Position numbers and translations under genes: made by a program. Below are positions 1 to 11,084 of a DNA stretch of 64,000 nt, piece by piece. Every line of letters starts with the position of its first letter. Within the stretch, counting starts at the first letter, position 1. The notes under the pieces are model-generated. The model had not been told where the DNA came from, made no database searches, and saw nothing but the letters and a program-made list of their open reading frames with translations. This DNA comes from Meghimatium bilineatum (Eukaryota; Mollusca; Gastropoda; Stylommatophora; Philomycidae). The DNA lies in assembly GCA_034231615.1 (NCBI GenBank), contig CM067317.1:14762710-14826709 (forward strand), read 5' to 3'.

Positions 1-310
1 GCACGTACATCATAATATAGTGTGACAGTAACCGAAAAGGTCTGCACGTCTGTAAGAGGACGTTCAGAGCGAACTCTGACATTCTGGTGCTATGGACCAG
101 TTAAATTCATGGGGTTACCTTTAGTGTGACAGAAACATATGCTGCACGTGGTGTCCTTGATTGACAGGTCGTCACAATCAAGTGTGACAGAAAGATATAG
201 TTGACTGTCTGTCCTGGACAGACTAGTGTGACAGATATATGATCTGCACTTCGTTGACAGAATAACAAGTGACGAAGCTAGTGTTGTCACTTTAGTGTGA
301 CAATAAAATA
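1..310. repeat. Degenerate tandem repeat with AGTGTGACAG motif
   Basis: The motif AGTGTGACAG (last copy AGTGTGACAA) begins at 19, 123, 181, 224 and 294, with CTGCAC or GTTGACAG motifs between copies. The spacing is irregular at 43-104 bp, so this looks like an old decayed array. It may continue to the left of the window. Confidence 0.4.
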
Positions 311-329
311 AGATGCTTGTCAAGCGTTG

Positions 330-1000
330 TACACAAGATACTTTCTGGAACCTCTGGTGCCGTGGCCAGGTCTAAACCTGGGAAACTCTTCTTCACATCA
401 AATAATCTTGTTGCTATCTCTTTCTCGAGTCGTCCGTCTTCTGTGAAGATACTTCCTAGATACATGAACGCTTTGTCTTGTTTTATTTTTGTGTTCTTTA
501 TTTGAATGTTTAAATGATCTGTTGTTCTCGCTATGTCATAGAGTCAGTCTTTTGTGTGTTAATCCGCATGTTGTAATTTATTGCATATTCTTGATAGTGA
601 GTTGATGTGTATGAAGTATTTGTTTGTCATCATATATGATGCTTTGATGTTTAGAGAAAAGCAGTTCATTGAATTCATTGTTAAGTTATTCAATCTCTGT
701 TGTATCGTTATATATCTTATTTTGTGTTTCTTCTTTTTTTGTTGTCTATGTAGACGTTGATAGAATAGACGACATCACACATCCATGTCTGACTCCTGTT
801 TTTGTTGTGGATGGTTCTGATACTCCACCTGTGTTCTCACCCTGCTTAAGTTTTCTTTGTATAATGATTTGATGTAGAGTAGTTATCCATTGATTCTAAA
901 TATTTCTAGTGTTTCAAATAGTGTCTCTGTTTATTTTTTGTCGAATGCTTTTTCTTGGTCCATAAAGATAATATTTAGTTTTATGTCATATTCACTGGCC
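330..1000 (-). mobile_element. LINE reverse transcriptase fragment, antisense
   Basis: Read on the minus strand from right to left, this stretch gives reverse transcriptase (RT) blocks in the expected order. FMDQEKAFDK lies around 942-970 and YLGSIFTEDGRLEKEIATR around 405-463. The first is the RT block carrying a catalytic aspartate; the second resembles the segment after the palm in many non-LTR elements. Frames shift and stops occur between the blocks, so it is a dead copy. No 5' endonuclease domain or 3' end was identified. The clade is not certain. Confidence 0.75.
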
Positions 1001-1029
1001 TTTTCGCTTACGGTCTTTGGTCTTATAAA

Positions 1030-1112
1030 AAAGAACATTGTTTAACGTCCATGTTCCTATACAACCATTGTTTACATTCTATGTTCTTATACAAACATTG
1101 TTTACCGTATAT
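1030..1112. repeat. About 31-bp repeat, three imperfect copies
   Basis: Three copies of a unit containing ATTGTTTA and ATGTTC.TATACAA follow one another. It is a short local duplication. Confidence 0.5.
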
Positions 1113-1204
1113 AATCGTAGAATTTAGTTTTCAGGGACGAGGTCCCACAAAGTTTTAGAAACACTGATCGAAGAAATGTGTTTAGTATAACAAAAATTGT
1201 TTTT

Positions 1205-1490
1205 GTTTAGAGTCTCGATATCAAATCTCGATATGAAATCCCGATATCAAATCTCGATATCAAATCTAGATATGAGATCTTGTTATGAAATCCCCATATG
1301 AAATCCCGATATTAAATCCCCACAGTAAATCTCGATATCAAATCTCAATATCAAATCTAGATATCAAATCTCGATATCATATCAAATCTCAATATCAAAT
1401 CTAGATATCAAATTTCGATATCATATCTCGATATCATATCTCGATATCAAATATTATCTCAAATCTAAATATCAAATCTCTATATTAAAT
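1205..1490. repeat. 13-bp tandem repeat (CTCGATATCAAAT type)
   Basis: About 20 copies of a roughly 13-bp unit built on the palindrome GATATC, with substitutions such as CTAGATATCAAAT. Copies vary by one to several bases. Confidence 0.85.
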
Positions 1491-1504
1491 CGGTATGTAA
1501 TTAA

Positions 1505-1645
1505 CTTTTATTTAAGAAAGATGCTTCAAAAAATAAAGTAGGTTTTGTATGAATGATGATTCCAAAACTAAAGTTAAGATTATGGGAAGATGATTCCAAG
1601 ACTAAAGTAAATTTTGTATGAAAGATTCTACCAAATATAAAGTAG
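1505..1645. repeat. About 50-bp repeat, three copies
   Basis: Units share ATTCCAA.ACTAAAGT and TTTTGTATGAA. The copies are well diverged. Confidence 0.5.
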
Positions 1646-2080
1646 GTTGTTGTTTTAAAAATGAGGAGTCATTTAGTCTGATAATGAGTGCATGTGATGC
1701 ACCTCAAAATGTTTGGTCTCAAAGGTTTAATATCTCATTACAAAAATATTACTCCGGCCAGCTTATTGATGTTTCTATTCTCAAATCGATATTGTCTGCC
1801 GGCATTATCGTCCAGTTTAGTTGTTCCCCTAGAAAATATCTTCCCTTGACCGGTACTCATCGGTTCCCCTTTACGGATTAAGAGTAAAATTCATAAACTA
1901 TGTCCACAAATATACAAAGGGAGGGGGGATCTGCATCAGTTTACGAATGTTGATATGGAAAAAGTGTGGCAAAAGTGGTTGTATAAAATATGTTGTAACA
2001 ATTCAATACGCAGGAAGCTAGTTTATAGTTAACTAGATAAGTCTGTCTGTCCGTTCATCATTACATCCCTGTCTGCCTTT
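1646..2080. other. No recognisable feature
   Basis: An 87-codon plus-strand reading frame (1618-1881) lies here, but it resembles nothing I know and has no supporting context. I see no repeat. Confidence 0.4.
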
Positions 2081-2084
2081 ATCG

Positions 2085-2360
2085 GTCTATCTGCCTGTCT
2101 GTCTGCCTGTCTGTCTGCCTGTCTGTCTGCCTGTCTGTCTGCCTGCCTGCACGTCTGTCTGTCTGTCTGCCTGTCTGTCTGTATAATCATCTATATATCT
2201 ATCTATCTACATATTATGGCTCCCAGTTCATTGATCGTCTGTCTGTCTGTCTGCTTGTCTGTCTATTCATCTATATATCTATCTATCTACATAGTATCGC
2301 TCCCAGTTCATTGATCGTCTGTCTGTCTGAAGGTATGTCTGTCTGTCTGCCTGTCCATGT
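2085..2360. repeat. GTCT/GCCT microsatellite with an 81-bp duplication
   Basis: Runs of GTCTGTCTGCCT are followed by two copies of a segment ending GCTCCCAGTTCATTGATCG, at about 2219 and 2300, 81 bp apart. Confidence 0.85.
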
Positions 2361-2471
2361 AGTTCACATTTAATTTAGATCTTGGACATCTAATTATAGA
2401 TGATGAAATATAGGAATATGTATCAAAACTTGAATAGATACTAACTTCCAAACAAGCTACATATAATTTAG

Positions 2472-2477
<6 letters not shown>

Positions 2478-2506
<29 letters not shown>
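2478..2506. repeat. TA dinucleotide run
   Basis: An uninterrupted alternating TA tract. Confidence 0.95.
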
Positions 2507-2510
<4 letters not shown>

Positions 2511-2559
2511 TATAGTCTGCATGGCCATTTGCGTCTTGCAGACAGTCATTTAGCAATTA

Positions 2560-3480
2560 CAAGAAGCAATCGATTGAAAATTTTCTCAGTATTGGGGACT
2601 TCTCAAGCGACCATATCACAGCAACGGAAGATGTTTGTTAGTGCTTTCAATTTTTATCTTCTATATATTTAAACATATTATCTCTGAACAATGTTGCGCC
2701 TGCACGCAGGTTCTGCCTCCAGACATCCCGACTTTAGGCCGTGTTTTCCCAGTTTGTGGATTCTACATGAAAGCCTTCAATGAAGGATTTACATTTCGTT
2801 ATACCTCAGCATTAATCTACCGCCGGCTCGATGGCCTTCAGCCAGACCCCGAATAGTACTTGTTTTACGATGCGGCAGTTTGGCATTTTGCGGACCTGAA
2901 CCAATCAACGCATTATATTTATATTGAGTGTTTCCATGGCAAATGGTGCGGAACAACGCTTCCATGTTGGTAAATGTATCGTGCCATTTAATGTTTATGA
3001 TCTTGCGGAGACATTTTCAATGAAAAATGTTAAGTATCCGCTAACGTTTGCTTTAGGGTGTCCATGTTTCAGATCCGTAGTGTAATATACTCATCACGGT
3101 AGTTTGATAGATGAGTGTCTTGTTTTCAATTTTAGTTTATGATTTTTCCAAGCTCGCTTTGGCAGTCTGCCATAAATGGTCGCCGCTTTCCTTACAGGAG
3201 CGTTTATTTTCATTGCATAGAGAAAGGGTGAATGTAACTCTGGATACTAGGTAGCAAAAGTTGCCGACTTTCTTTGTATGATTGCTGTTGAAAGTGATGT
3301 ATATTAGTACTATAGATTCCTAACACATTGCCATAGTTTTAGTGATGCTTATTATTCATAGGCAACAGCTCGCGGGACTTTGCCATGTTGTCAATGTGAG
3401 ACTGCAAGATGGACTCACTGTGTGCCAATAGTGCAGCATCATTGGCGAAGAGTAGTTATCAAGATTGTCTATACTTAACT
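2560..3480 (-). mobile_element. LINE RT to C-terminus fragment, antisense
   Basis: Reading the minus strand from 3480 leftward gives FANDAALLAHSESILQSHID. This corresponds to the RT active-site box (usually YADDAALLA), with N for the first aspartate of the pair, so the copy is catalytically dead. Further on come YQTTVMSILHYGSETWT, KCLRKIINIKWHD and finally NWENTA with SRDVWR and NLRAGATLF near 2700. The order RT, thumb, C-terminal tail matches the LINE group at 53130-53817. The frame changes several times and internal stops are present. The zinc finger seen in the 53-kb copy was not found. Confidence 0.85.
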
Positions 3481-3879
3481 ATAAAATATGGTCACAAAAT
3501 CAACACGAGCGGATAATGTGCAAGAATTTAGAAATCAGAAATAACGGATATTACATTGTTAATAAATTTTAAAAATCGGACTTTTATGAGAAGACAAATA
3601 AATGAATCATGATCAGACCCATACCCTTGAAGAGCGTATGGGGGCGACTCTGAAAACATCAACACAAAATTTTCGCAATACTTCTCTGTTGTCACTTCCT
3701 TGTTTAAGTGTGAAGCATCGCAATTCCTGTCCAGTCTTTAATATTGTTGATATAGTGCCAACCTATCATCATGTCTGTGCGAAACCTATGCGACATGGCT
3801 AGAAAGAAGACACTGTTTCTTTTCTTCGCAAACTGGACGAAAATCCGAGGTCTCAGTTACATCATTCTCATCCTTTAAC
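3481..3879. other. No recognisable feature
   Basis: A 66-codon plus frame (3602-3802) has no recognisable similarity. I see no repeat. Confidence 0.35.
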
Positions 3880-5065
3880 TAATACACATAGAACAATGTG
3901 CACTTTCATCCACGTAAACACATTAACAAACATAGAACAATGTGCACTTTCATCCACGTAAACACATTAACAAACATAGAACAATGTGCACTTTCATCCA
4001 CGTAAACACATTAACAAACATAGAACAATGTGCACTTTCATCCACGTAAACACATTAACAAACATAGAACAATGTGCACTTTCATCCACGTAAACACATT
4101 AACAAACATAGAACAATGTGCACTTTCATCCACGTAAACACATTAACAAACATAGAACAATGTGCACTTTCATCCACGTAAACACATTAACAAACATAGA
4201 ACAATGTGCACTTTCATCCACGTAAACACATTAACAAACATAGAACAATGTGCACTTTCATCCACGTAAACACATTAACAAACATAGAACAATGTGCACT
4301 TTCATCCACGTAAACACATTAACAAACATAGAACAATGTGCACTTTCATCCACGTAAACACATTAACAAACATAGAACAATGTGCACTTTCATCCACGTA
4401 AACACATTAACAAACATAGAACATTATGCAATTTCATCCACGTAAACACATTAACAAACATAGAACAATGTGCACTTTCATCCACGTAAACACATTAACA
4501 AACATAGAACAATGTGCACTTTTATCCACGTAAACACATTAACAAACATAGAACAATGTGCACTTTCATCCACGTAAACACATTAACAAACATAGAACAA
4601 TGTGCACTTTTATCCACGTAAACACATTAACATACATATAACAATGTGTACTTTCATCCACGTAAACACATTAACAAACATAGAACATTATGCAATTTCA
4701 TCCATGTAAATAAATAAATATACATACAAAATTGTGCACTGTCATCCAAGTAAAATTATTAATACAAATAGAACATATTGCACTTTCGTCCATATAAATA
4801 CATCAATACTCATAGAGCATTGTGCACTTTTATCAAGGTATACACATTAATGCACTACATAGTACATTGTGCACTTTCATCCTGGTAAATATCTTAAAAC
4901 ATATTGAACATTGCACACTTTCACCAAAGTAAACACATTGCTACACATAGAGAAGCGTGCACTTTTATCCAGGTAAACAGATTAATACACCACATAGAAC
5001 ATTCAGCACTTTCATCTAAGTAAACGCATTAATACACAGGACATTTTGAACTGTTATCCAGGAAA
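3880..5065. repeat. 44-bp satellite, about 27 units
   Basis: The unit contains AACAATGTGCACTTTCATCC and ACGTAAACACATTAAC. The period is exactly 44 bp (for example 3901 and 3945). Units are almost identical to about 4690, then become steadily more diverged to 5065, where GCACTTT is still the best conserved part. Confidence 0.97.
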
Positions 5066-5879
5066 ACACATCAAAACCAAAGAATTCATGCTATGTTGGA
5101 GGATGTAGTGTCTTTATTCGTAAGTTCTCTCTCTCTCTCTCTATCTGTTACTGCTTCTGCTCTTTACTCCCTCTTCACTCACCGTACATTGTGTACACTG
5201 TGACTATGACCACTTCTAACACTAGATTGCAGTCACACCTGTTACACTGGTGGTATTTAGTTCAAGAATTCATGTATATACTGAGACTTAAACTAGAACG
5301 TTCACCGATTATATTCATTGCTCACGAGACAACCTTATTCGTGATGTACAATTTTAATATTTCGAGTAAGAATTCAATGTCTTTTCCTATTTTAATCGCA
5401 GTAAAATCGAAGTTTGTGTTTTCGTTATTTCCAGGAAGGAGGTACACAAAATTGGTTTGGAATTATATGACGAGACAGCACACTATCCGGAAATCTGCTG
5501 CCTCATTTTCGTGTCAAGGAGAAAAGTACAAGGTTACCATTCGCCCAGAGTTCGAACCCAGGCCTCTTTTTTTTCCAAACTATTAACCGAATTCTAGAGC
5601 TGCATTGCCAGTTTATATACGTTAAGTAGAAGTAGGATCCAAGTATGGATTAAATGTGCAAACATTAGGAGAGAAAGACATGTTATTGTATTGTAAATGT
5701 CAGTGGTATCAAAATATGGAATCAATACACAGAGGCACGCAATAGACGGCTACCGTAACAATTACATGTATTTTTCCATCACATTACGCATATCCTTCAT
5801 ATTTACGGATGTCTGCAATCGATTTCCAAAATATTTAGTCTGTTGTCATAATGAAAACTGACTTGATCACAACATGAAG
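5066..5879. other. Mostly unassigned; possible antisense SINE head
   Basis: A short CT run lies at about 5128-5142. At 5550-5563 GAGTTCGAACCCAGG looks like a reversed RNA polymerase III B box, so a tRNA-derived SINE end on the minus strand is possible. The 131-codon plus frame at 5191-5586 runs through this motif and is probably not a gene. Confidence 0.35.
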
Positions 5880-6205
5880 ATCGATACAGAATAGAAACAG
5901 TAGCAATTTCTATAGACAGAGAGCCCACTACATTCAATATAAAGATAAATAGAAAACTATTGAAACAAGAGCAGGAATTTAAATATCTTGAGAGAATTTT
6001 ACAGATGACGGAAGAATTGACAGAGAGATCGAGAAAAGAATGAAAAAAGCCAAGTAAGTTATGAACTTAACCAGTCTTGAAACACTAATCTATCCTGATG
6101 AAAACCATAAGGCACATTGTAAATTCAATCTTCATACCAATATTGTGCTATAAATTTCAGATGTTAACACTAATTAAAGAACAAAAACAAAATACTTTCG
6201 ACGTG
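5880..6205 (+). mobile_element. LINE RT fragment, sense
   Basis: The plus strand reads TVAISIDREPTTFNIKI and then EFKYLERIL, followed after a frame change by TDDGRIDREIEKRMKKAK around 6003-6056. This is the segment after the RT palm in several non-LTR elements. It then degrades into NSIFIPILCYKFQMLTL, the equivalent of the usual ...P.LLYG.ETWTL block. Several frame breaks are present. It abuts the differently oriented LINE at 6170. Confidence 0.7.
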
Positions 6206-6592
6206 TGAAATGAGATGTCTAATAAAAGCAGAAAAACAGCAAGAAGAGATCATGTGAGGACTGAAGAGATTACAAAAAAAAGCACCCCAATCTGTTCCAG
6301 CCAATTTTTTAAGGAGTGCTGTCCTCATTGTACCTTTTGTTTGGCACTTGTCTATGTGCTGTTTCCATGTAAGTCTTGGATCAAAATCTATACCCATAGG
6401 CAAACATTCCATAAATTTCAAAGCAGAAATGGAAACCATAATAGAGGCAGCCAAAATGCTTATGAATTGCTTGCCGAGTCACAACAGACATGTAGTTTTT
6501 CTAACGGATGCAAAGTCAGTATTGCAGGCATTGAAAGATCCAAAGATCCAAACTGTATTTGCTGATTCAATAATGGAGTTAGCTGATAACAT
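6170..6592. mobile_element. RNase H-type LINE with internal inversion
   Basis: Two parts of one kind of element lie head to head. From 6410 leftward the minus strand reads GIDFDPRLTWKQHIDKCQ and LLKKLAGTDWGA, the segment after RT in I/jockey-like LINEs. From about 6411 rightward the plus strand reads NFKAEMETIIEAAKMLMN and VVFLTDAKSVLQALKDP, which belongs to the RNase H domain (the E and the second D of the active site). In an intact element the first part precedes the second on the same strand. The junction is near 6405-6415. Confidence 0.75.
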
Positions 6593-7861
6593 CAGATGGA
6601 CTCGTGCATCACTTCTGCTACTTTCGAAGAAGAAGCACAGCTTAAATCGACGATCCAGTAGTGTGGCACAGGTGTAAATACTGTTAGATTCAATGTCCGC
6701 AAATCTGCTGCTAACAGCTTCAAGCAGAGCTGCTTTCATAGTTTTGATTCCAGCATCACTACCTTCTTTCTGGAGGAAAGTCATGAGTATTTTCACTAAT
6801 GGGATCACAACTGATATTGATGCCTGAGATGCACTTATTTCACGTGTGAGTTCTTCAAATTATGCCAAAGTAGTTACCACATTCTCCATGAATGTCCACT
6901 GCTGTGCCGTTAGCCCAGTTACCGAATCAATTTCAACACAGTACAGACTGATGCTGCGCCGTTGTTCTAACAGACGTCGTAGCATATAGAACGTTGACTA
7001 ACTTCGTGTTGTCACGTCCTGGATAAGCTGATGCTGTTGTAGGATTAATTCATTTTGAAGTTCATGCAAACGATTAGTTGCTGACGAAGAGTATTTGAAA
7101 TGTCCTACCAATTTTCTTCCAGTACTGATGATGTCAGCAACCTACTTTAGACTCAAAAGACCATCACGCGCACACAGCTGCAGTTGATGCCCCAAAGTTT
7201 GGCAACTTCCAATGCCTGCATAATTGACTGCTGGGTACTGCTGCTTGCTTTGTGCAAACACGGATTCATCATAGATGTGGTCGCCACGCCAATACACTGG
7301 CCTGCAGTGATGCTTTCTCTTCCATAATTTTGTCATAGCTTTTTCTGTGTATCGATCGCATATGGGTCTACATTGATGATGTTGAGATGTCTATGGGACG
7401 ATCTGATCGTCCACGCGATAACTGTTTGTCACAAAACTTACATATTACCTCCGCTCAATCATCGTCTTTAACCTTGAAGTAATCCCAAACGGCGCTGTAT
7501 GACTTTGATTTGGATACCATTTTATTTTATCGGCAAGACCACAGAAATTTACGAAAATTATAAATATTCAAGTCCCACAAACTCACGAAGTAATGCACCA
7601 TTAAAATTCAAAATGAGTGTTTGTTTCTTAAAATTCTTATTTACATCAGAGAGAAATATTAAACCAGAAAGTGCTACTTTGCTATTGCCTAAGATTCGGC
7701 TTGGCCTCATGAAACATGTACAGAAAATTCACGTGACGAGGCAACACAAATCCGGCCTAAATCCGGCAGAATTTGACCGGAGCCGGAGCCGAAGCCGGAT
7801 TTGTAAAAATGGCCGGATTCCTGATTTACCGGACCCGGAGCCGAAATCCGGTACACCCCTA
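6593..7861 (-). mobile_element. hAT (ZBED-like) transposon, truncated
   Basis: On the minus strand a start codon at 7520 opens a BED zinc finger (AVWDYFKVKDDD, then CKFCDKQLSRG) with one stop inside it. From about 7336 to 6600 one frame reads GHQLQLCARDGLLSLK, GRKLVGHFKYSSSATNRLHE, LTAQQWTFMENVVTTLA, SVVIPLVKILMTFLQKEG and RFADIESNSIYTCATLLD, typical of hAT transposases of the ZBED group. Three stops interrupt this frame. The C-terminal dimerisation domain is missing, cut off where the LINE at 6170-6592 begins. The right end, GGGGTGTACCGG on the minus strand just inside 7861, resembles a hAT terminus. Confidence 0.85.
7740..7861 (-). repeat. hAT subterminal CCGGA clusters and terminal repeat
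   Basis: Within 120 bp there are about ten copies of CCGG or CCGGA, in both orientations, such as CCGGAGCCGGAGCCGAAG and ACCGGACCCGGAGCCGAA. They are far more GC-rich than the surroundings. They lie just inside the terminal GGGGTGTACCGG. In known hAT elements, subterminal motif clusters are transposase binding sites. Confidence 0.6.
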
Positions 7862-8465
7862 ATAGATATATATATATATTTATACAGCTCTGTGGCGGTG
7901 AGGAGAGAACGAACTCAGACGGAAAACTATACTACAACCGATGAGAAAGTAGTCCTTGAAGACAAGGTTCAGGTGTTTCTTTACATTTTTTAGCACGTTA
8001 CTATTTGTTCTGGTGATATTGTCTCTTTTATTCTTTTTTTTTTTTCTGTGACTCAGAACTTAACCAGAAGTCAATCATATTTTGCACTGGTAGAAGACAA
8101 ACACTCAAGAGTGTCATCGCTATGTCGAACAATCGGTCTTTCCTCTTTTGATCATAACAATAAATGAAGATGGACACACTTGCCTGGGATTTTGTTCATG
8201 TTCTTATTTTTATAGCACATTCTGTTTACGACGTCGCCAATTAACCAATAATTTGTTTACCTAAAGTGATTTTCTAGACAAAATAAATACGTTCAGTAGT
8301 TTACCATTGTTTTCTAAATTGTCCGGATACACAATTGCCAGCGGAGGGATGTTCTTGTTACAGTGAAGAGACGAGGGTTTGTGTTTCAGCAAGACATGGG
8401 CGGCAACCTATATAAATGAACATTAGATAGTCTAGAAACCTAGGAAGGACTGACATATTGTTTCA
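7862..8465. other. Mostly unassigned; family F SINE remnant
   Basis: Around 8290-8345 TTCAGTAGTTTACCATTG and the bases after it resemble the tail of the tRNA-like family F (see 34580 and 13945) in antisense. The rest shows no repeat or gene. Confidence 0.4.
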
Positions 8466-8469
8466 AGTT

Positions 8470-8835
8470 TAAGGAAAAGTCACCTCTATGTAAATAAGAT
8501 CTTTATTTAAATGGTAACTTCATATAAGTTCCACATGATCTCCCCAAGTTCCTCAACATTAAGTTACCAAGAACATTTACTTAAATGACACTTTTATTTA
8601 AATGGCGCGGTAATTTAAATGGAACTTTATTTAAACAATCTTTTACTTAAATAAAACGTTTATTTAATTGACACCTTTACATTAATAAAACATTTATTTA
8701 ATTGACACCTATATTATATGGCACTTGTATTTAAAAGACACCGTTATTTAAATGATATCTATATTTAAATGACACCTTTATTTATGGTGTTCCTTGATTT
8801 AAATGACACGTTAATTTAATGCCCCAACTATAGTC
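8470..8835. repeat. 17-bp tandem repeat (TTTAAATGACACC type)
   Basis: About 20 imperfect copies of a unit close to TTTATTTAAATGACACC. Related copies flank the SINE at 13156-13314. Confidence 0.85.
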
Positions 8836-8979
8836 CTAACAAAAATTAGGTCAACGTGACGCTATTAGGAAATGTACAGAAATAGGAAATAAACAAAAAC
8901 AAATCCAACTAAATATGAAAACAAGACAGAGAGATGACGGAACAACCCGATACATAATATTACCAATCGGATAATTACC

Positions 8980-9790
8980 CAGTGCATGTCTGGACTCAGG
9001 CCTATACAGATGGATCGGCCACAAATTCAAACGAAAATAAAGGAGGCGGGATGACCCTTTGTCTAAAAATGGAGAAACTGTTACTCTGGCCATATCTACG
9101 GGCAAGTTTTCAATCAATTTGAAGCAGAAGTGGAAGCTCGTAAGAAAGCAGCAGAAATGGTATATTGTCTACTATTTTTCCAGGTGAACGATAGTTGATC
9201 GCATTCACACTTTCCGTTAAGCATAAGGGTGGGAGCTTCAGCAGTTGTTCCAATATCAAAGGTATCTCCTTGCTTGCATTAAGACCATGTTTGTTCAAGG
9301 CTATCTTGATGTTTCCTCTCCTCCGTTTTCTTGGCCAACCTTTGCCCTTTTTTCCGGATATTCTTTCGTTATGTGCTCTTATTCGTATGTAGTTCGTGTT
9401 CATTCTCATAAGGTGACCGAACCATTTTACTTGCTGTCTTTCAATATGTTCAATACATGATGTTATGCCAACTATTTTCCTAATTTCTTCATTTCTTATT
9501 TTATCTAGTTTAGTAACCCTTGCAGCATTTCCCAGACACTTAATTTCACATGTAATGATTTTTCTCTTACAGCATAAAGATCACAAGCACAGGAAAGTTG
9601 TACTACCAACAGAAGCACTTTCTGCCATAACAACATTGAAGCTACACAGTAACACCTTGCCGAAAGCACTGAGGGCAATTCTAGTACAGCTTCATAATAA
9701 TTTCCAGAGTATAGTGATCCAGTGGATGCCTTCACACTGCATCATCGAAGGGAACGAAGTTGAAAGACAGACTGACCATAGCATGAGATA
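8980..9790 (+). mobile_element. RNase H LINE split by another LINE
   Basis: The plus strand reads AYTDGSATNSNENKGGG at about 9002-9055 (first RNase H aspartate), then after frame changes NQFEAEVEARKKAAEMVYCL up to about 9178. The domain resumes at 9578 with HKDHKHRKVVLPTEALSAI and ends with IVIQWMPSHCIIEGNEVE, the H-containing motif near the RNase H C-terminus. Joined by content, the two halves align with the copy at 6411-6592. The intervening 400 bp belong to a different LINE in the opposite orientation. At least two frameshifts are visible before the insertion. Confidence 0.75.
9165..9577 (-). mobile_element. LINE 3' fragment inserted in the RNase H LINE
   Basis: The minus strand reads KRKIITCEIKCLGNAARVTK, LDKIRNEEIRKIVGITSCIE, HIERQQVKWFGHLMRMNTN and then a 3' part ending LNKHGLNASKEIPLILEQL. 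This is the C-terminal part of an RT-bearing LINE. The same family occurs at 43861-44320 (minus) and 15410-16690 (plus), with GHLMRMN and ATHLALER blocks. The 3' tail on this strand has ATAGTAGACAATA, close to the tail repeat of the 43.9-kb copy. It is 5'-truncated. Confidence 0.8.
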
Positions 9791-9955
9791 ATACACCGCA
9801 ACAAAACTACATGGACAGTTACGAGGACATGAAGATCATCATCAAAGGCAGCTACAACAAAATGTAAAAAAAAACATATTCGAAAAAAGCACACTTATTT
9901 TTTTCAATATTTACTGATTTTCTTAATAGATTTTAGCAAGTCTTTTCTGGCCGTT
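9791..9955. other. Probable continuation of the RNase H LINE
   Basis: The sequence after the RNase H motif at 9790 has no recognisable domain and ends in A-rich sequence before the 30-bp array. Confidence 0.3.
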
Positions 9956-9959
9956 GCGA

Positions 9960-10435
9960 AATATTATATTTGTGCTATACATTATGAAACTACTTATATT
10001 TGTGCCATAAATTGTGTAGCTACGTAAACTTGTGCTATAAATTGTGAAACTACTTTTATCTGTGCCATAAATTGTGAAACTACTTTATATTTGTGCTATA
10101 AATTGTGAAACTACTTATTTTTGTGCCATAAATTGTGAAACTACTTTATATTTGTGCTATAAATTGTGAACCTACTTATATTTGTGCCATAAATTGTGAA
10201 ACTACTTTTATTTGTACCATAAATTGTGAATCTACTTATATTTGTGCTGTAAATTGTGAAACTACTCATATTTGTGCCATAAATTGTGAAACTACTTATA
10301 TTTGTGCTATAAATTGTGAAACTACTTTTATTTGTACCATAAATTGTGAAACTACTTTATATTTGTGCTATAAATTGTGAACCTACTTATATTTGTGCCG
10401 TAAATTGTGAAACTACTTATATATGTTTTATTAGT
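9960..10435. repeat. 30-bp tandem repeat, about 16 units
   Basis: The unit contains GTGAAACTACTTATATTTGT and GCTATAAATT. The variants are GTGCCATAAATT, GTGCTATAAATT and TTTGTACCATAAATT. Because the period is 30 bp, the plus frame translates as a ten-residue repeat (CETTYICAIN) from 10135 to 10380. I read that as a consequence of the array. Confidence 0.95.
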
Positions 10436-10439
10436 TTCT

Positions 10440-11080
10440 AAATGTCAGCGTTTAGTTTCATACAACATTAAAAAAAAGGAAAGAACAATAATAACAAACC
10501 AGATATACATTAATAAGAATTTAACAGCTGAATGGTCACTTTGCACCTCGTGTATTGATTTCTATTCTGGAGTTAATGTCGCTACAGATGACTTGTTATA
10601 ACCACAAAATTGTGTTGAAATGTCATAAATCTAATGTTTGTATCAATTTGGAAAATTTCGTTTTCTTTTGAAGTATCTATCAGCAGACGTGAACAAAATA
10701 CGTTTATATCGCGGCGACCGTTCTCATAAACCTTGGTATCAACTCTGATCTTTTATGTTTTGGTTAGAGTGATGGTTTTTTTTTACTGTTGATATAAAAC
10801 AGTGACAGGGGTCAGTGGGTTATTTTAGGGGCACGATTCATATGAAAGCTCTATTGCACGGTGAAACATATGGGGTTGGTGATATTGCTATCATCGTGAC
10901 GGTCAGCAAACAATTAGAAGTTAGTGTTCAGTGACCAATACAAAATGAGATAGAAAATCAATTGTTTAAGCTGGTTCACGGATCTCTAGATAGAATGACG
11001 TGCGACGTGAGTTGGAACGTCACGGTAATGGTTGTACACACAATTGTTAAGCTCCATTACAGGATTCCAACATGTTCTAG
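10440..11080. other. No recognisable feature
   Basis: AT-rich sequence with no array, RT motif or SINE head that I can see. Confidence 0.4.
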
Positions 11081-11084
11081 ATTT

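Noticed and set aside
5191-5586. 131-codon plus frame
   Set aside because: Runs into a reversed pol III B box and resembles no protein that I know.
6215-6565. 116-codon plus frame over the inverted LINE
   Set aside because: Shadow of the minus-strand RT linker and of the RNase H frame.
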